A stretch of DNA of 64,000 nucleotides from Spirosoma sp. (GCF_026391055.1 NZ_JAPLET010000003.1:1-64000); one strand, 5' to 3'; numbered from the stretch's first letter, positions 8,253-17,204 are shown. The notes: a model not told the origin generated them from the letters alone. Program-made: numbers and translations.

Positions 8253-8744
8253 TTAACCGCCAATGAGCTGGCGAAACTGACGGTACTGCGCTTCGCTCAT
8301 GTCCGCGATGGCCAGCGAAAATAGCCAGTCACGCTTCTGTTTCTGCTCGATGAAACGGGAATTGGCCGCCTGCCGACGGGAGGCTCTCCAGGCAAGTCTG
8401 TAGGCGGCCAGCAGCTCTTTCAGAACCTGGGTGTGGGTCAGCACGAGCATAAAGGTGTAGCGGGGGTTGTCCTGGCCAGCCTGGTGCATAGCGGCATAGT
8501 TGTGGCGGATGGCCTGAGGGGGCAAGGTTTTGTTTTGGCTGGCCCCAAAGTCCAGCAGCTTACGGATGGCGGGAAAAACAAGGATTAATTCCTGCCTGGA
8601 ATACGTCGCGTAGCGAAGCTGCTGTTGTAATTGGTCACGGCTGGCCTGGTGAAGATACTGGTCCACCGCGTTCAGTTCGTCGGGGTTAATCCGTATATTC
8701 ATCTGTAGCGGTTTATTCAGGTTGTTAAGCAGATACCGAGTCAT
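8253..8744 (-). CDS. Unknown helical protein
   Basis: The product has 163 residues, is mostly helical and charged, and has no signal peptide or membrane segment. It is rich in Gln and Arg (for example SRDQLQQQLRYATYSRQEL and AWRASRRQAANSRFIEQKQK). It may begin at the Met at position 15 (MNIRINPDEL) rather than the first. I did not recognise a family. A role in DNA or RNA binding is possible from composition alone. It is isolated by long gaps on both sides. Confidence 0.55.
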   Translation of the reverse strand: MTRYLLNNLNKPLQMNIRINPDELNAVDQYLHQASRDQLQQQLRYATYSRQELILVFPAIRKLLDFGASQNKTLPPQAIRHNYAAMHQAGQDNPRYTFMLVLTHTQVLKELLAAYRLAWRASRRQAANSRFIEQKQKRDWLFSLAIADMSEAQYRQFRQLIGG

Positions 8745-8837
8745 ATACGATTGACAGATTATCTGCGATTTCTTGTCGGGTAAAACTAGTTCATCTGAGT
8801 CATGTGCTGCGGAGACTAGTTTGCCGATGCTGAACCA

Positions 8838-8955
8838 TCATCTCACAAAAGGCTCCTCAGCGAGACATAAGAGTGTTCATGTTTTGGCTCCCGCTTGTAC
8901 GAAGGATCGTTCAGATATCTGCTTCAAAAATGGGGCGTTTGAAGATATGTTATTC
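8838..8955 (+). repeat. Interspersed GTCTC/GAGAC repeat, diverged long copy
   Basis: The segments ATCTCACAAAAGGCTCCTC, GCGAGACATAAGAGTG, TTCATG, ATCTGCTTCAAAAATGGGGC and GTTTGAAGA follow the order of the full-length copies at 1511 and 43571. The stem is partly decayed. It fills the gap between two minus-strand genes. Confidence 0.6.
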
Positions 8956-9081
8956 TACTAGTTATTCTTTGCTCAATGTTGGGTATAGTTAATCAAACGA
9001 AGTAAAATTTCGACGTATGTTCAAAAGATAGATGATAAAACTAAAACACAAGAAAGTTGTGCTGAACTAATCACCCGTATA

Positions 9082-10542
9082 TCACAGCGCATCAACTAAC
9101 AAACGTGAGGCCAAGTCGATGAAATCCAGGGCACTATTACGTAATGAGAGGTCTGCATCGTTGCGTAGAATTCGATTATGATTCAATTCATCTTCTTCGG
9201 GCCGTCTGATAGCATCATTCCGTGGGTAAAGCAACTCTGTAATTGTACTGTTGATCAAGCTGTGAAAGCTTTGCTGCTTCTTTATTAAGGAAACAAAATC
9301 GTTCAATTTAGCAAGTTTATACGGGTCGTTAAGTGCTTTCGACGTACAATACAAGTTGTAGGTTGATTTTTTGTTAATTAATCTCGATAGGTTTAAATAC
9401 TCGTGCCTGACCTGCTCGCGGATATCTTTGGGTAGCGAGACCAGAAATTTATGGTAAATGCTGTTCAGGATAGGCTCAAATCCTACTAGTGCGATTATAG
9501 TTTTCGGTTTGTTAATAGTTTCCATCATACTATTCAGCAAAGCGTTCATACTGTCTAGCGAAACGATATGATCTGCCTTCTCTGATTTCTCTGCCTTCTT
9601 TAAGCTAAACGATTTGGTCGTGTAACCTAACTGTAATGAATCACGAACATTAGGATACGTTAAGTACTCCTCTAGGTGCTTATTTACGGTCGTATTGTTA
9701 AAATGGTAAATGTGCGGATGGTTTTTAGTAAACTGGTCGTTCAGGTAATCTAATTGAGCAACAGAATAGTAAGCATCGGGGTAGTAAGGTCTATTTCGCC
9801 CACTCGGTTCTTTCAAAGGTTCGAATTTTTCAAACTCTTCTTTCTTTCCAATCAGGTAGCAGTACGTTCCGTACCCATCGGATATCCGGCATACGCGAAT
9901 TGGTTTTTCTTCTTCGGGCATGTTTCGAAATATAGACTCGAACGTATCACGCAACATGAAAAATCCGTCGATCTTACCCTCCTTAACCAACTGCTCAAGA
10001 TCCTCAGCAACGTACACGTTATTGACATCAGATATACTTTCCCGAAGGGTATTAATACTGGTTAAATTTTCAATCCAATGGGGTTGCTCATTGCGAGCTG
10101 AAAAGGCAAATTTGATGCCGGGTGGTACTTTTGAACGGCCATCTTCACCGACGATACCCATGGCTGCCAGCAGTTGAGCCGCCCAAATGGCGAAACTAGA
10201 CGCCAAAAGTAGCCCTGACTCATCCTGGCCCGGAATATCGTCGGCGTTAACCTTTGCCCATAAATCATCTATCGAAGCGTCTGCTCGCTCATTGACTACC
10301 CGTGAGATGGCCAATAGCGTTTCAGGACGAGCCTTCGTACGGTGTTTGAGGATACGATTTAGTACAGCGGGATCTAATTTTTCAACTGGCTTGTCATCCT
10401 GTCCACTTAGCTGATTCGTTTTTTCATCTGACTTAAGCGAAAACTTATTCGCTTTGTCCACGAAATCCTTCTGCTTCATGGGCGACTTATCAAGGTAATG
10501 CCTTAGATAGATGGCCAATTTTTCTTCATTTGTGAATGCCAT
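9082..10542 (-). CDS. HTH-domain protein with large C-terminal domain, possible ligand-sensing regulator
   Basis: The protein has 486 residues. The N-terminal 100 residues contain MKQKDFVDKANKF, then LDPAVLNRILKHRTKARPET, with LLAISRVVN, a pattern like an XRE-type helix-turn-helix. The remaining part has alternating strands and helices (VPPGIKFAFSARNEQPHWIE, DLEQLVKEGKIDGFFML, RVCRISDGYGTYCYLIGK) that suggest a periplasmic-binding-protein-like or other alpha/beta sensor domain, but I do not recognise it. There is no signal peptide, so it acts in the cytoplasm. It is divergent from the GNAT-like gene at 10836 across an A+T-rich control region with repeated TGTGAAA boxes, which could be its own operators. 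Confidence 0.6.
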   Translation of the reverse strand: MAFTNEEKLAIYLRHYLDKSPMKQKDFVDKANKFSLKSDEKTNQLSGQDDKPVEKLDPAVLNRILKHRTKARPETLLAISRVVNERADASIDDLWAKVNADDIPGQDESGLLLASSFAIWAAQLLAAMGIVGEDGRSKVPPGIKFAFSARNEQPHWIENLTSINTLRESISDVNNVYVAEDLEQLVKEGKIDGFFMLRDTFESIFRNMPEEEKPIRVCRISDGYGTYCYLIGKKEEFEKFEPLKEPSGRNRPYYPDAYYSVAQLDYLNDQFTKNHPHIYHFNNTTVNKHLEEYLTYPNVRDSLQLGYTTKSFSLKKAEKSEKADHIVSLDSMNALLNSMMETINKPKTIIALVGFEPILNSIYHKFLVSLPKDIREQVRHEYLNLSRLINKKSTYNLYCTSKALNDPYKLAKLNDFVSLIKKQQSFHSLINSTITELLYPRNDAIRRPEEDELNHNRILRNDADLSLRNSALDFIDLASRLLVDAL

Positions 10543-10835
10543 ATCTCACATTAGATTAGTTGTCAAATAACGGTAAAATTAACATCAAAACAATATTTAT
10601 CTGACTTATTGATAATAAAATGTATTTTCTAATTTTATGTGAAAATTGAAATATAAGAAACAAAATGTGAAATTTTTATAAAAATTGCGCAAAAATTTGA
10701 TTTTTAAAAATAAAGAAAATATATTTCACACATCAAAGCAATTGCGGACACAAAGTGTCTTTCCGGTTGGTTATCAGTCGGTTAATTGTTAGTACTATAT
10801 ACTTACATAAACATTAACCCTAAGCAAATGCAATC
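10543..10835. promoter_or_regulatory. A+T-rich divergent control region with repeated TGTGAAA boxes
   Basis: The TGTGAAA motif occurs at 10638 and 10666 on the plus strand and inverted (TTTCACA) at 10724-10730; a related TCTCACA lies at 10544-10550. A GACAC-aaa-GTGTC inverted repeat is at 10747-10759. The region separates two divergent genes and is strongly A+T-rich, as expected for regulated promoters. The regulator is likely one of the neighbouring HTH proteins, but that is inference. Confidence 0.5.
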
Positions 10836-11537
10836 ATGATTACGCTCTTAACCATCGTCCCTCTGCTTATAAGCAGCCGATTTTTGCCTTTTTATCGGGT
10901 AGTTCTTAACCCAACCGATCATGCTGCATTACTGATTTACCAACGGGAGTTTCTCGAACGATCAAAAGGAATCCAAGTATCGTGCGACTATTTGAGCAAT
11001 GCTTATGTTGCCATGTTCTTCTGGGGCACCCGGTCTATCGGTGGTTATGTTATCAATGTATCGGAATGGAACCCTCTGCGTTATTTAATGCTATTCACAC
11101 CGACCATGAGCAACGCTATTTTGAACGACAAGGGCCTGCGTGAGGAAGAGATGCTCGAAATCAGTTGTATATGGAAGGCGAAGTTACCCATGATTTTTAC
11201 CGCAATATTCTACGCTGGTATGCTGATCGACTCGTGGAGGATTGGTCGACGAATGGGCAAACGTTACTTACTAGGTGGGTCGGTCCTGAAGAGTATCCGA
11301 AAAATCCATCGCTTGCTGCTACCCATTGACATATTCATTGGTTTTCTACCTAGTACCACACTATCCACAAAAGCCGATCAACTGGTTGCGATTTACGCAG
11401 GTCCATTAAACAGTTTACCGCTCCGGGCAACCAATTTATTAGTCAGTCGATTTCTTCTTCCGAAAAATTTGGTATTACGTCTCTCTCGGTATAAAAAAAC
11501 ATCTATTAGCAACGCTTCGAACGTTGCGGACGGCTAA
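10836..11537 (+). CDS. GNAT/LuxI-fold-like protein, possible acyltransferase
   Basis: The product has 233 residues. Features seen: an early YQREFLERSKGIQ segment; a strand pair AYVAMFFWGTRSIGGYVIN; EEEMLEISCIWKAK, which resembles the E-[IL]-S-R strand of autoinducer synthases; a long helix through DSWRIGRRMGKRYLLGG; and LVAIYAGPL as a late strand. This order fits the GNAT fold shared by N-acetyltransferases and LuxI-type acyl-homoserine lactone synthases. The match is weak and the key LuxI Arg is Cys here. The first 15 residues are hydrophobic and may be mis-started. It sits between a divergent HTH gene and a convergent PAS/LuxR-like gene, so a signalling role is possible. Confidence 0.5.
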   Translation: MITLLTIVPLLISSRFLPFYRVVLNPTDHAALLIYQREFLERSKGIQVSCDYLSNAYVAMFFWGTRSIGGYVINVSEWNPLRYLMLFTPTMSNAILNDKGLREEEMLEISCIWKAKLPMIFTAIFYAGMLIDSWRIGRRMGKRYLLGGSVLKSIRKIHRLLLPIDIFIGFLPSTTLSTKADQLVAIYAGPLNSLPLRATNLLVSRFLLPKNLVLRLSRYKKTSISNASNVADG

Positions 11538-11576
11538 GCGAGCTGTGTGATCGAACACAATCAAAATTGATCCAAA

Positions 11577-12503
11577 TCAGGGATTCTGTGGGGGAAGTAG
11601 TCCATTCTTATGTAGGAAAATAGCTACGTCAAACGCCGTCTCAACTGGCAGGTCTTCCCCATAGAGTCCTTTGGCCTTCGCCAGAATTGATTTATTATAT
11701 TCCTTTACCGTAAGTACACGTAAGTTGGTATAGTCGGCGATGAATTGAGAGGAAGGGCGTTTACGGGCAGGCTGCGAAATATATATCCGCATTAAATCCA
11801 ACTCCCGCAGCGTAAACGGATTTTTCTGAGCCGATAGGTTAGCAAAAATTTGGTAAACGGCTTTGTAAAAGTTCGCCTTCAGATGGGTGGGAACATCAAG
11901 AAAGCGAGGACTCATTGGTTCGCCTTCGTAGGGTTTAATAATCTGAAATTCAGACAAATATTCGGTAATTAATCCTGTGCTGGTGTATTGCCAGGGCGAG
12001 AGAGTACGTTTTACCAGCAAAATTTCGCCATTTGCCTTCTGCATCGGAATGTTAGCAATGAAACGTGGTTTCAGAAACTGCATTTGGGGTAGTTCGCTCA
12101 ACAAGGAAAATATCTGCTTCGATAGAAGTATGCTACTGCGCAAATGCCCAGGATTGGACATACAGCGTAAATACTGACGAAACGAGAACGTAGTATCAGC
12201 AAAGCCGATTTCCTCTAACCCGAACGCCTTTTCGACTGAGAGCGTAAGCAAATTGGTGACGATGGCAAACTGCTCAGCCCGGCAGCCAATTCGTATCCGC
12301 TCCAGTTCCTGCGCCTGTACTTCGGCGGGTACCATCAGTCGCAGTTTAGTTGGCTCGGGGAAAATCTGGGCCATAAACTGCCGAATGCCCAGGTACTCAT
12401 CTTCGTATAGATTGTGGCTCATAACCAGGCCTATTTTCAGCGGTAAATCACCCCTATCATAGGGTTGATGCAAAAAAAACAGCCGGGCAAATTTGCACAG
12501 CAA
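11577..12503 (-). CDS. PAS-like/LuxR-type HTH regulator, tentative
   Basis: The product has 308 residues or slightly less; the Met in GLVMSHNLYEDEY is a better start than the first one. The middle part (LVKRTLSPWQYTSTGLITEYLSEFQIIKPYEGEP) has the look of a PAS or related sensor domain. The last 90 residues (FTLRELDLMRIYISQ, SSQFIADYTNLRVLTVKEYNKSILAKAKG) can be laid over the LuxR/GerE helix-turn-helix, with the usual 'T.RE.....I..G.S...IA' rhythm altered. It converges with the GNAT-like gene, with stops 40 bp apart. The family is not certain; a profile search of the C-terminus would decide it. Confidence 0.5.
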   Translation of the reverse strand: MLCKFARLFFLHQPYDRGDLPLKIGLVMSHNLYEDEYLGIRQFMAQIFPEPTKLRLMVPAEVQAQELERIRIGCRAEQFAIVTNLLTLSVEKAFGLEEIGFADTTFSFRQYLRCMSNPGHLRSSILLSKQIFSLLSELPQMQFLKPRFIANIPMQKANGEILLVKRTLSPWQYTSTGLITEYLSEFQIIKPYEGEPMSPRFLDVPTHLKANFYKAVYQIFANLSAQKNPFTLRELDLMRIYISQPARKRPSSQFIADYTNLRVLTVKEYNKSILAKAKGLYGEDLPVETAFDVAIFLHKNGLLPPQNP

Positions 12504-12569
12504 ATTAACAAGCGCAGCTCATTACGTTAAAGTAAGTTTCTGGTCGGTTTTAACTGTTTTCCACAGTCC

Positions 12570-13718
12570 ATGAAAAACAAATCACTACTTCTGGTTGGCG
12601 TCGTCATCTTGTCCACGCAGGTCTCGTGCACTACGTCGAAACCAAAGGCCACTGAACTGGCTCAGTTACATAACTCAGCTAAACGGATTTCACCGTATTA
12701 CGAAGTGCGAAAAAAGCGGGTATCGCTCCCAACTGCCTTATACACAGGCGGATTACTGGGACTCAGCATTTTTCTGCTTACCACGCCACCCCCTACCCAG
12801 GCGGGTAAAATTTCGACTCAGAAAGACGTTAGTTCAAGACGGATTTCTGGTGGTATGGTTGGGACGGTGGGTCTGGGGTTAACTATTGGTATAGCTGCTT
12901 CGAAACGCAACGTTTCGATTCGTACCGAAGCCGTTCGCGAAACCGGCTTCGATGAGTGGTTGCGTAAATATAATAGTCAGACCGGGCAGCACTACGTAAA
13001 ATACAGTCAGAATACGGCAACTGGTTATCTGATTGTTCCTCGCAATCAGATAACCAGCTATGAGCGCACGGAGCGTGAATTGCAGGAGCGGGCCGAGCGC
13101 GAACGACGCGAAGCTGCCGAACGCGCCGAGATAGCAGCCTACCAGAACGTACTAAAAGGCGTCATGGACGCACATACTATCTACCTCAGTACGTACCCGT
13201 CTGGTGAACACATCGACGAAGTACGGGCGATGTGGGCCGAATGTCAGGCATATTACGAAGCTATGCGGGGCACTATTAAAGATTGCGAACTGTTTCAGCG
13301 CGACTGGCCCAACGCCCGGCCGGTTTTTCGTAACGCAGTAGCTGCCCGAAAAGGAAATCTGGAAGAAGTAAAACGATTAGAAGAAAACCGGGCGATAGTG
13401 AAACGAGACCAGGACGAACGGCGGCTTCGTGAATCCAGATCATGGGTGCGGGGTGATAACATCTGCATGGTAGCCGACGGCACCAGTACGACAACGATCT
13501 GGATATTTACAAACGAAGAAAAAGCCCAGTATAAATTTCGAGCCTTTGTGGAAGATCTTAATGAAGACCATAGCCGGTTTAAAATTCGCATTGCCGACAT
13601 GTTCAGAAACGGTGACACTGAGATTAACAAATTCAACTTTCCCGGTACAACCGTCTGGCGAACTAATGACGTTATCTGGATCGACCCGCGCGAATGGGAT
13701 TTTTCGCGATGCCATTGA
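12570..13718 (+). CDS. Large lipoprotein with coiled coil, unknown function
   Basis: The product has 382 residues. A signal peptide ends in the lipobox TQVSCTT (Cys near 20). Two hydrophobic stretches follow (ALYTGGLLGLSIFLL and GGMVGTVGLGLTIGI), then a charged coiled coil (ERTERELQERAERERREAAE, about 165-195), a helical region with YPSGEHIDEVRAMWAECQAYYEAM, and a C-terminal beta domain with NICMVADGTSTTTIWIF. It may be a membrane-spanning scaffold of the envelope. It leads a plus-strand series of exported proteins (13773, 14381 and 15432) that could act together. No family was recognised. Confidence 0.65.
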   Translation: MKNKSLLLVGVVILSTQVSCTTSKPKATELAQLHNSAKRISPYYEVRKKRVSLPTALYTGGLLGLSIFLLTTPPPTQAGKISTQKDVSSRRISGGMVGTVGLGLTIGIAASKRNVSIRTEAVRETGFDEWLRKYNSQTGQHYVKYSQNTATGYLIVPRNQITSYERTERELQERAERERREAAERAEIAAYQNVLKGVMDAHTIYLSTYPSGEHIDEVRAMWAECQAYYEAMRGTIKDCELFQRDWPNARPVFRNAVAARKGNLEEVKRLEENRAIVKRDQDERRLRESRSWVRGDNICMVADGTSTTTIWIFTNEEKAQYKFRAFVEDLNEDHSRFKIRIADMFRNGDTEINKFNFPGTTVWRTNDVIWIDPREWDFSRCH

Positions 13719-13772
13719 TTCTAACCACACAACAACTATTTCATCGACCAACCTTTTTCGGTACTAAAAGCT

Positions 13773-14219
13773 ATGCGTTTATTCAACCCTATCCTGATAC
13801 TTCTTCTAATAATACTTTACGTTAGTGTCGCCGAAGCGCAGGTTTCCACCCGACGGGTTCGCGAAAGAGTGAATGAAATTACTAATGTTGTGGAAAATAA
13901 CGATACGGACCAGGTTCTCTTTGTGATGATTGATTACGTAACACGTGATGGCTCGGCGACTCAGAGTCTACACCTTTCCTCTGACAATCGTTATCGTGTG
14001 ATAGCCATCGGTGACGATAACCGCATCAGAGACATTGACCTTTATGTGCTGAACGAATATGGCAGCGAAGTTGCTAAAGACCCTGATGATAAGAATATCG
14101 CTGCCTGTACATTCCGACCTGCCAGTTCAGGTATTTATAAGTTCAAAGTAAAACCGTATAAGATGCTTGAAGAAGTTAAAGACGGATTTTTCGGTTTGAT
14201 AGTTAGTCGAATACGCTGA
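13773..14219 (+). CDS. Small exported protein with PPC-like beta domain
   Basis: The product has 148 residues with a clear signal peptide (ILILLLIILYVSVAEAQ, cut after AEA). The mature part has YRVIAIGDDNRIRDIDLYVL and NIAACTFRPASSGIYKFKV, the layout of the PPC-type beta sandwich ('D.DLYV...G.....TF.P..SG.Y...V') that accompanies exported enzymes. No enzyme domain is attached. The gene follows the large lipoprotein by 54 bp, so the two are probably co-transcribed. Confidence 0.65.
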   Translation: MRLFNPILILLLIILYVSVAEAQVSTRRVRERVNEITNVVENNDTDQVLFVMIDYVTRDGSATQSLHLSSDNRYRVIAIGDDNRIRDIDLYVLNEYGSEVAKDPDDKNIAACTFRPASSGIYKFKVKPYKMLEEVKDGFFGLIVSRIR

Positions 14220-14380
14220 TGAATCGGAACAGAGTTGATGTTCCAAATCGTACAAAAATCGTCAACTTCCTCACTTCATTTCATTCAGTCTGGGTTTGCT
14301 TCCGACGGCAATGAATTACAGTAAAATTTATCAATCAACTATTGTAAGCAATCGTCTACTATTAAAATACATACTATACT

Positions 14381-14944
14381 ATGAAAAATACACTATTCGC
14401 ACTGGTTGTGATGCCAGCGCTTTCCTTTAGCCAATCCCTTCATTTGGGCACATGGACATACAAACAGGCTGAAAGCGGCCTTTTTAATCAACAGTATACG
14501 ATTACAGTGACCTATTCCCAGCCTAACGAAGCATCTTTTACCTATGTGATTTCCGAGTACAAAAAGAGTGGAGAAAAACGAGAAGAGTGTAACATTCGGT
14601 ACAAGGGTGTGTGGAAAGCAACTGTTTTGGATGATGGGGTTCGGAGAAGTATTCTTAAGCAGGTTCAGGAGGATTATCCGGAGTACCTTTCATATTTCGA
14701 TAGAGGAAAGTATAATCAGACCTACTACGTTGACGAACAAGGTACTTCAATTGAGCTATGTGAATGTGTCAATACCCAGACTGGTGCGCGCAATACCGAT
14801 ATGGAGGATTTCTTTAGAAGAATTTTTCTTCACACTTCCTTTCGACTAATAATACCGGAGCAGGGCACAAATAAGACGCTGTATGTATTTGTGCCGGGTG
14901 AAAAGGTCTCTAAGATCAATTTAAGAACTATGCATAAACCGTAA
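14381..14944 (+). CDS. Exported protein of unknown function
   Basis: The product has 187 residues. The N-terminus MKNTLFALVVMPALSFSQSL is a signal peptide. The mature domain begins LHLGTWTYKQAESGLFNQQY and is beta-rich, with two nearby Cys residues (ELCECVN) and an earlier one (EECNIRY). The opening 'GTWxY' and the strand pattern are reminiscent of lipocalin-like domains, but the match is weak. It lies in the same direction as the two exported proteins upstream, 161 bp away with an A+T-rich gap that may hold its own promoter. Confidence 0.6.
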   Translation: MKNTLFALVVMPALSFSQSLHLGTWTYKQAESGLFNQQYTITVTYSQPNEASFTYVISEYKKSGEKREECNIRYKGVWKATVLDDGVRRSILKQVQEDYPEYLSYFDRGKYNQTYYVDEQGTSIELCECVNTQTGARNTDMEDFFRRIFLHTSFRLIIPEQGTNKTLYVFVPGEKVSKINLRTMHKP

Positions 14945-15431
14945 AACCTCTCGATTAAAGGGTGACTACACCTGCATTGTTTTCAGCAAGTTAAAGCCTT
15001 ATTTAGATTCAACAGATAAGGCTTTTCTGCCAACAGATTATCTCAGTTCACCTTGCTTCTTTTAAGATAACCTGTTAACAACTATTCCGCTCCGGTTCAC
15101 CGTATACGACTGATGGCGTTTGACAGATATTAAAATATATGTCTTGCAAAAACGCTGATTTTTATAGTATTCAAAACGGGTGTTTTTCCCATTGCGAACA
15201 AGTAACCTAAAGTTGAATTTGCCCTTGGTCAATCGATGAACCGGCGGTTGTACTTTTAAGCTTAGGAACAAAAGAACCAAACTCTAAATGGTTAATTAGC
15301 TGGCAGTTGTTGTACGTTGAAAATAGGCATGTGCTTGAAGTTGCCATTCCCAATTCAAAATATTCTAATGGTAACCATTACCATTTGTCTCCATCAATTT
15401 ATAAGTTCTAAACCAATAATCTCCTCACTGT
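14945..15431. other. Intergenic with one repeat copy, no gene
   Basis: There is no convincing coding frame. The stretch holds the repeat copy at 15116-15165 and A+T-rich DNA before the gene at 15432. The segments AAAGCCTTATTTAGATTC and AGATAAGGCTTTT (14994-15025) form an imperfect hairpin with a short T-run that could end the previous transcript. Confidence 0.4.
15116..15165 (+). repeat. Interspersed GTCTC/GAGAC repeat, 5' part only
   Basis: The segments GCGTTTGACAGATATTAAAA and TATATGTCTTGCAAAAACGCTG match the lead and first stem arm of the family. The second arm is missing. Confidence 0.55.
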
Positions 15432-16277
15432 ATGAAAATTGCACCTTTTTTACTAATTACCTTAATGGTAAAGCTGCTAGAAAATTGCGCCCTGAATACG
15501 GATGTTCCTATCTCTACCAATACGAATCAGTATGACAAGCGTTTAGTCGGAACCTGGCTATCAACTACTAAAAAATCAATTGTCAATGTTCAGAAAACCA
15601 ACGAAAATGTTCTTAAAGCTACCTATATAGAAGTGGGAGATGATGATTATTATGGTTCCAAGCGAGTGGTCTATCCAAGTGATGTTCAGGTTTACTTTTT
15701 AAGTACCGCTCAATTTAGTAGTGAGAACTTTCTAAGTTTTAAGTTTGATGATTCATTTATTTCATGTCAGTATGAATTTAGTGGAAACAATAAGATGTTT
15801 TTCAACCTCATTCCTGAAAATAGCTACTTTACAGACTTAAACGGCAAAGCGTTAAAATTCAGTAACTCAGATGCCTTTCAGGAACACCTAAAAAAGGTAT
15901 TACGCAAGACTAATAAAGCTAACATTTTCTATTCAGACGGAGCTTCAGTATATAATGAAACACAATACTTCCGCGTATCTCCAAGCACTCTGGATTCGTA
16001 TTTTGTATTTAGCACTCAGGAACGGACACCCAAACAATCTACAAGCCAAGCTCAAGTAAAGTCCAAAACCGATAAGGCCGCCGGTGCCTTGCTCTTATTA
16101 ATGCTTTTTGGATTGATGGCAGCCGATGGTACGTCATCGGGCCAAAGCAACAAATACCAAGCAAAAGTTTGTGATTTGTGCCATGGTTCCGGCAAGGAGC
16201 CTGACGGTTATTTAGGTAAGGATTATAAATCTTTCAGTTCGTGTCCGCGATGCTACGGAGCGGGAGTGCTGCGCTAA
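15432..16277 (+). CDS. Exported/membrane protein with DnaJ-type zinc-binding motifs
   Basis: The product has 281 residues. The N-terminus (MKIAPFLLITLMVKLLENCA) is a signal peptide, possibly a lipoprotein at Cys 19. A beta-rich domain follows (VGTWLSTTKKSIVNVQ, VYFLSTAQF), then a Lys-rich linker and a hydrophobic helix (AAGALLLLMLFGLMAADG). The C-terminal 40 residues contain CDLCHGSG and CPRCYGAG, two CxxCxGxG motifs as in the DnaJ zinc domain, with a 20-residue spacer. Four Cys can hold one zinc. This tail probably lies on the opposite side of the helix from the beta domain. The function is unknown; zinc-dependent folding or a protein contact is a guess. Confidence 0.65.
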   Translation: MKIAPFLLITLMVKLLENCALNTDVPISTNTNQYDKRLVGTWLSTTKKSIVNVQKTNENVLKATYIEVGDDDYYGSKRVVYPSDVQVYFLSTAQFSSENFLSFKFDDSFISCQYEFSGNNKMFFNLIPENSYFTDLNGKALKFSNSDAFQEHLKKVLRKTNKANIFYSDGASVYNETQYFRVSPSTLDSYFVFSTQERTPKQSTSQAQVKSKTDKAAGALLLLMLFGLMAADGTSSGQSNKYQAKVCDLCHGSGKEPDGYLGKDYKSFSSCPRCYGAGVLR

Positions 16278-16299
16278 CTTGACGCGTTGTTACTGACTG

Positions 16300-16365
16300 A
16301 ATAAAATCTCAAAATACGCTCCTCTTAACGAGACGGACGAATCTTCATGTATCTAAACTTTATGG
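16300..16365 (+). repeat. Interspersed GTCTC/GAGAC repeat copy
   Basis: The segments AATCTCAAAATACGCTCCTC and AACGAGACGGACGAATC, then TTCATG, match the family. It lies in the convergent gap between the zinc-motif gene and the minus-strand membrane protein. Confidence 0.6.
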
Positions 16366-16391
16366 ACCGGCTCGGGGCCAGGCATCATCCG

Positions 16392-17000
16392 TTACGGTAA
16401 TTTAGGGATAAACGTGTCCAACGAAGACAGGCTGGCAGCCCTCGCTTTTTTCTTGGTCAAGAAGTCATAAAACAGCAGCACGCTGAAACCGACTTCGATG
16501 ATTCCGCCGGTGAGCAAGGTGACCATCGGCTGGGTATTGGTAATATATAACCCATAGCCCGATACGCCTAAAACGGCCCCAAATAGCCAATATAGTTTGT
16601 TCCCATACAGCGTCTGAAAAGTTAAGTAGCGGCCCCCGATGATCAGCAACATGCCTTGAAAGAACCAGCTCGGATGCAGACTGGCAAGGCCATAGGCGAG
16701 CGGAATACTCATCAGCATAAACAGGGTTCCCTCCATGGCCAGACGAACCAACGGGTTGTCTTTGTGGGTCGAAGTAGTCCCACCAAGTAGTTGAATGACC
16801 AGTGTGCTGATAGGGTGGATCAAAGCGCCACCGACCAGTAGAGCCCAGATGGCTTGGCGGGGAGAGAAGCCGTAGCTGACAAGGGCTGCTGTCAACCATA
16901 CCAGTCCCGATACCAGCACACCCACTGCCCCATTTCGGTAGGTGCTGCTCATGTCGGATTGGGCTACTTTCAAGGAATCCATTGGGTAAGGCTGCTCCAT
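16392..17000 (-). CDS. Six-helix membrane protein, DUF7010-like
   Basis: The product has 202 residues with about six membrane helices (for example AVGVLVSGLVWLTAALVSYG, AIWALLVGGALIHPISTLVI, LFMLMSIPLAYGLA, FFQGMLLIIGGRYLTF and LYWLFGAVLGVSGYGLYI). The loop with a conserved look, IHPISTLVIQLLGG...NPLVRLAMEGTLFML, resembles a family of small uncharacterised membrane proteins that I remember as DUF7010; the match is from memory. No transport or catalytic motif is visible. It is probably monocistronic. Confidence 0.6.
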   Translation of the reverse strand: MEQPYPMDSLKVAQSDMSSTYRNGAVGVLVSGLVWLTAALVSYGFSPRQAIWALLVGGALIHPISTLVIQLLGGTTSTHKDNPLVRLAMEGTLFMLMSIPLAYGLASLHPSWFFQGMLLIIGGRYLTFQTLYGNKLYWLFGAVLGVSGYGLYITNTQPMVTLLTGGIIEVGFSVLLFYDFLTKKKARAASLSSLDTFIPKLP

Positions 17001-17204
17001 GTCTACTTATCTCTCAGAATTAAGCTGGCCTAAAGGAACACCGTTCCTGGTTGGGCACCAACAGAAACAGGTTTATAGGTAGCTGAACAGTATGAATGGT
17101 TAGACGTTGATTGACGCCACAAGGGCTACTCATCTTGACTGAATCAATTCTAGTGCACTTGCTACCTTTACCTTGACAGAATGTAATTGGCGTTAACCGT
17201 CCTA

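Noticed and set aside
13295-13751. Minus-strand ORFs within the 12570-13718 lipoprotein gene
   Set aside because: They are antisense shadows; the plus-strand frame has a signal peptide and good protein composition.
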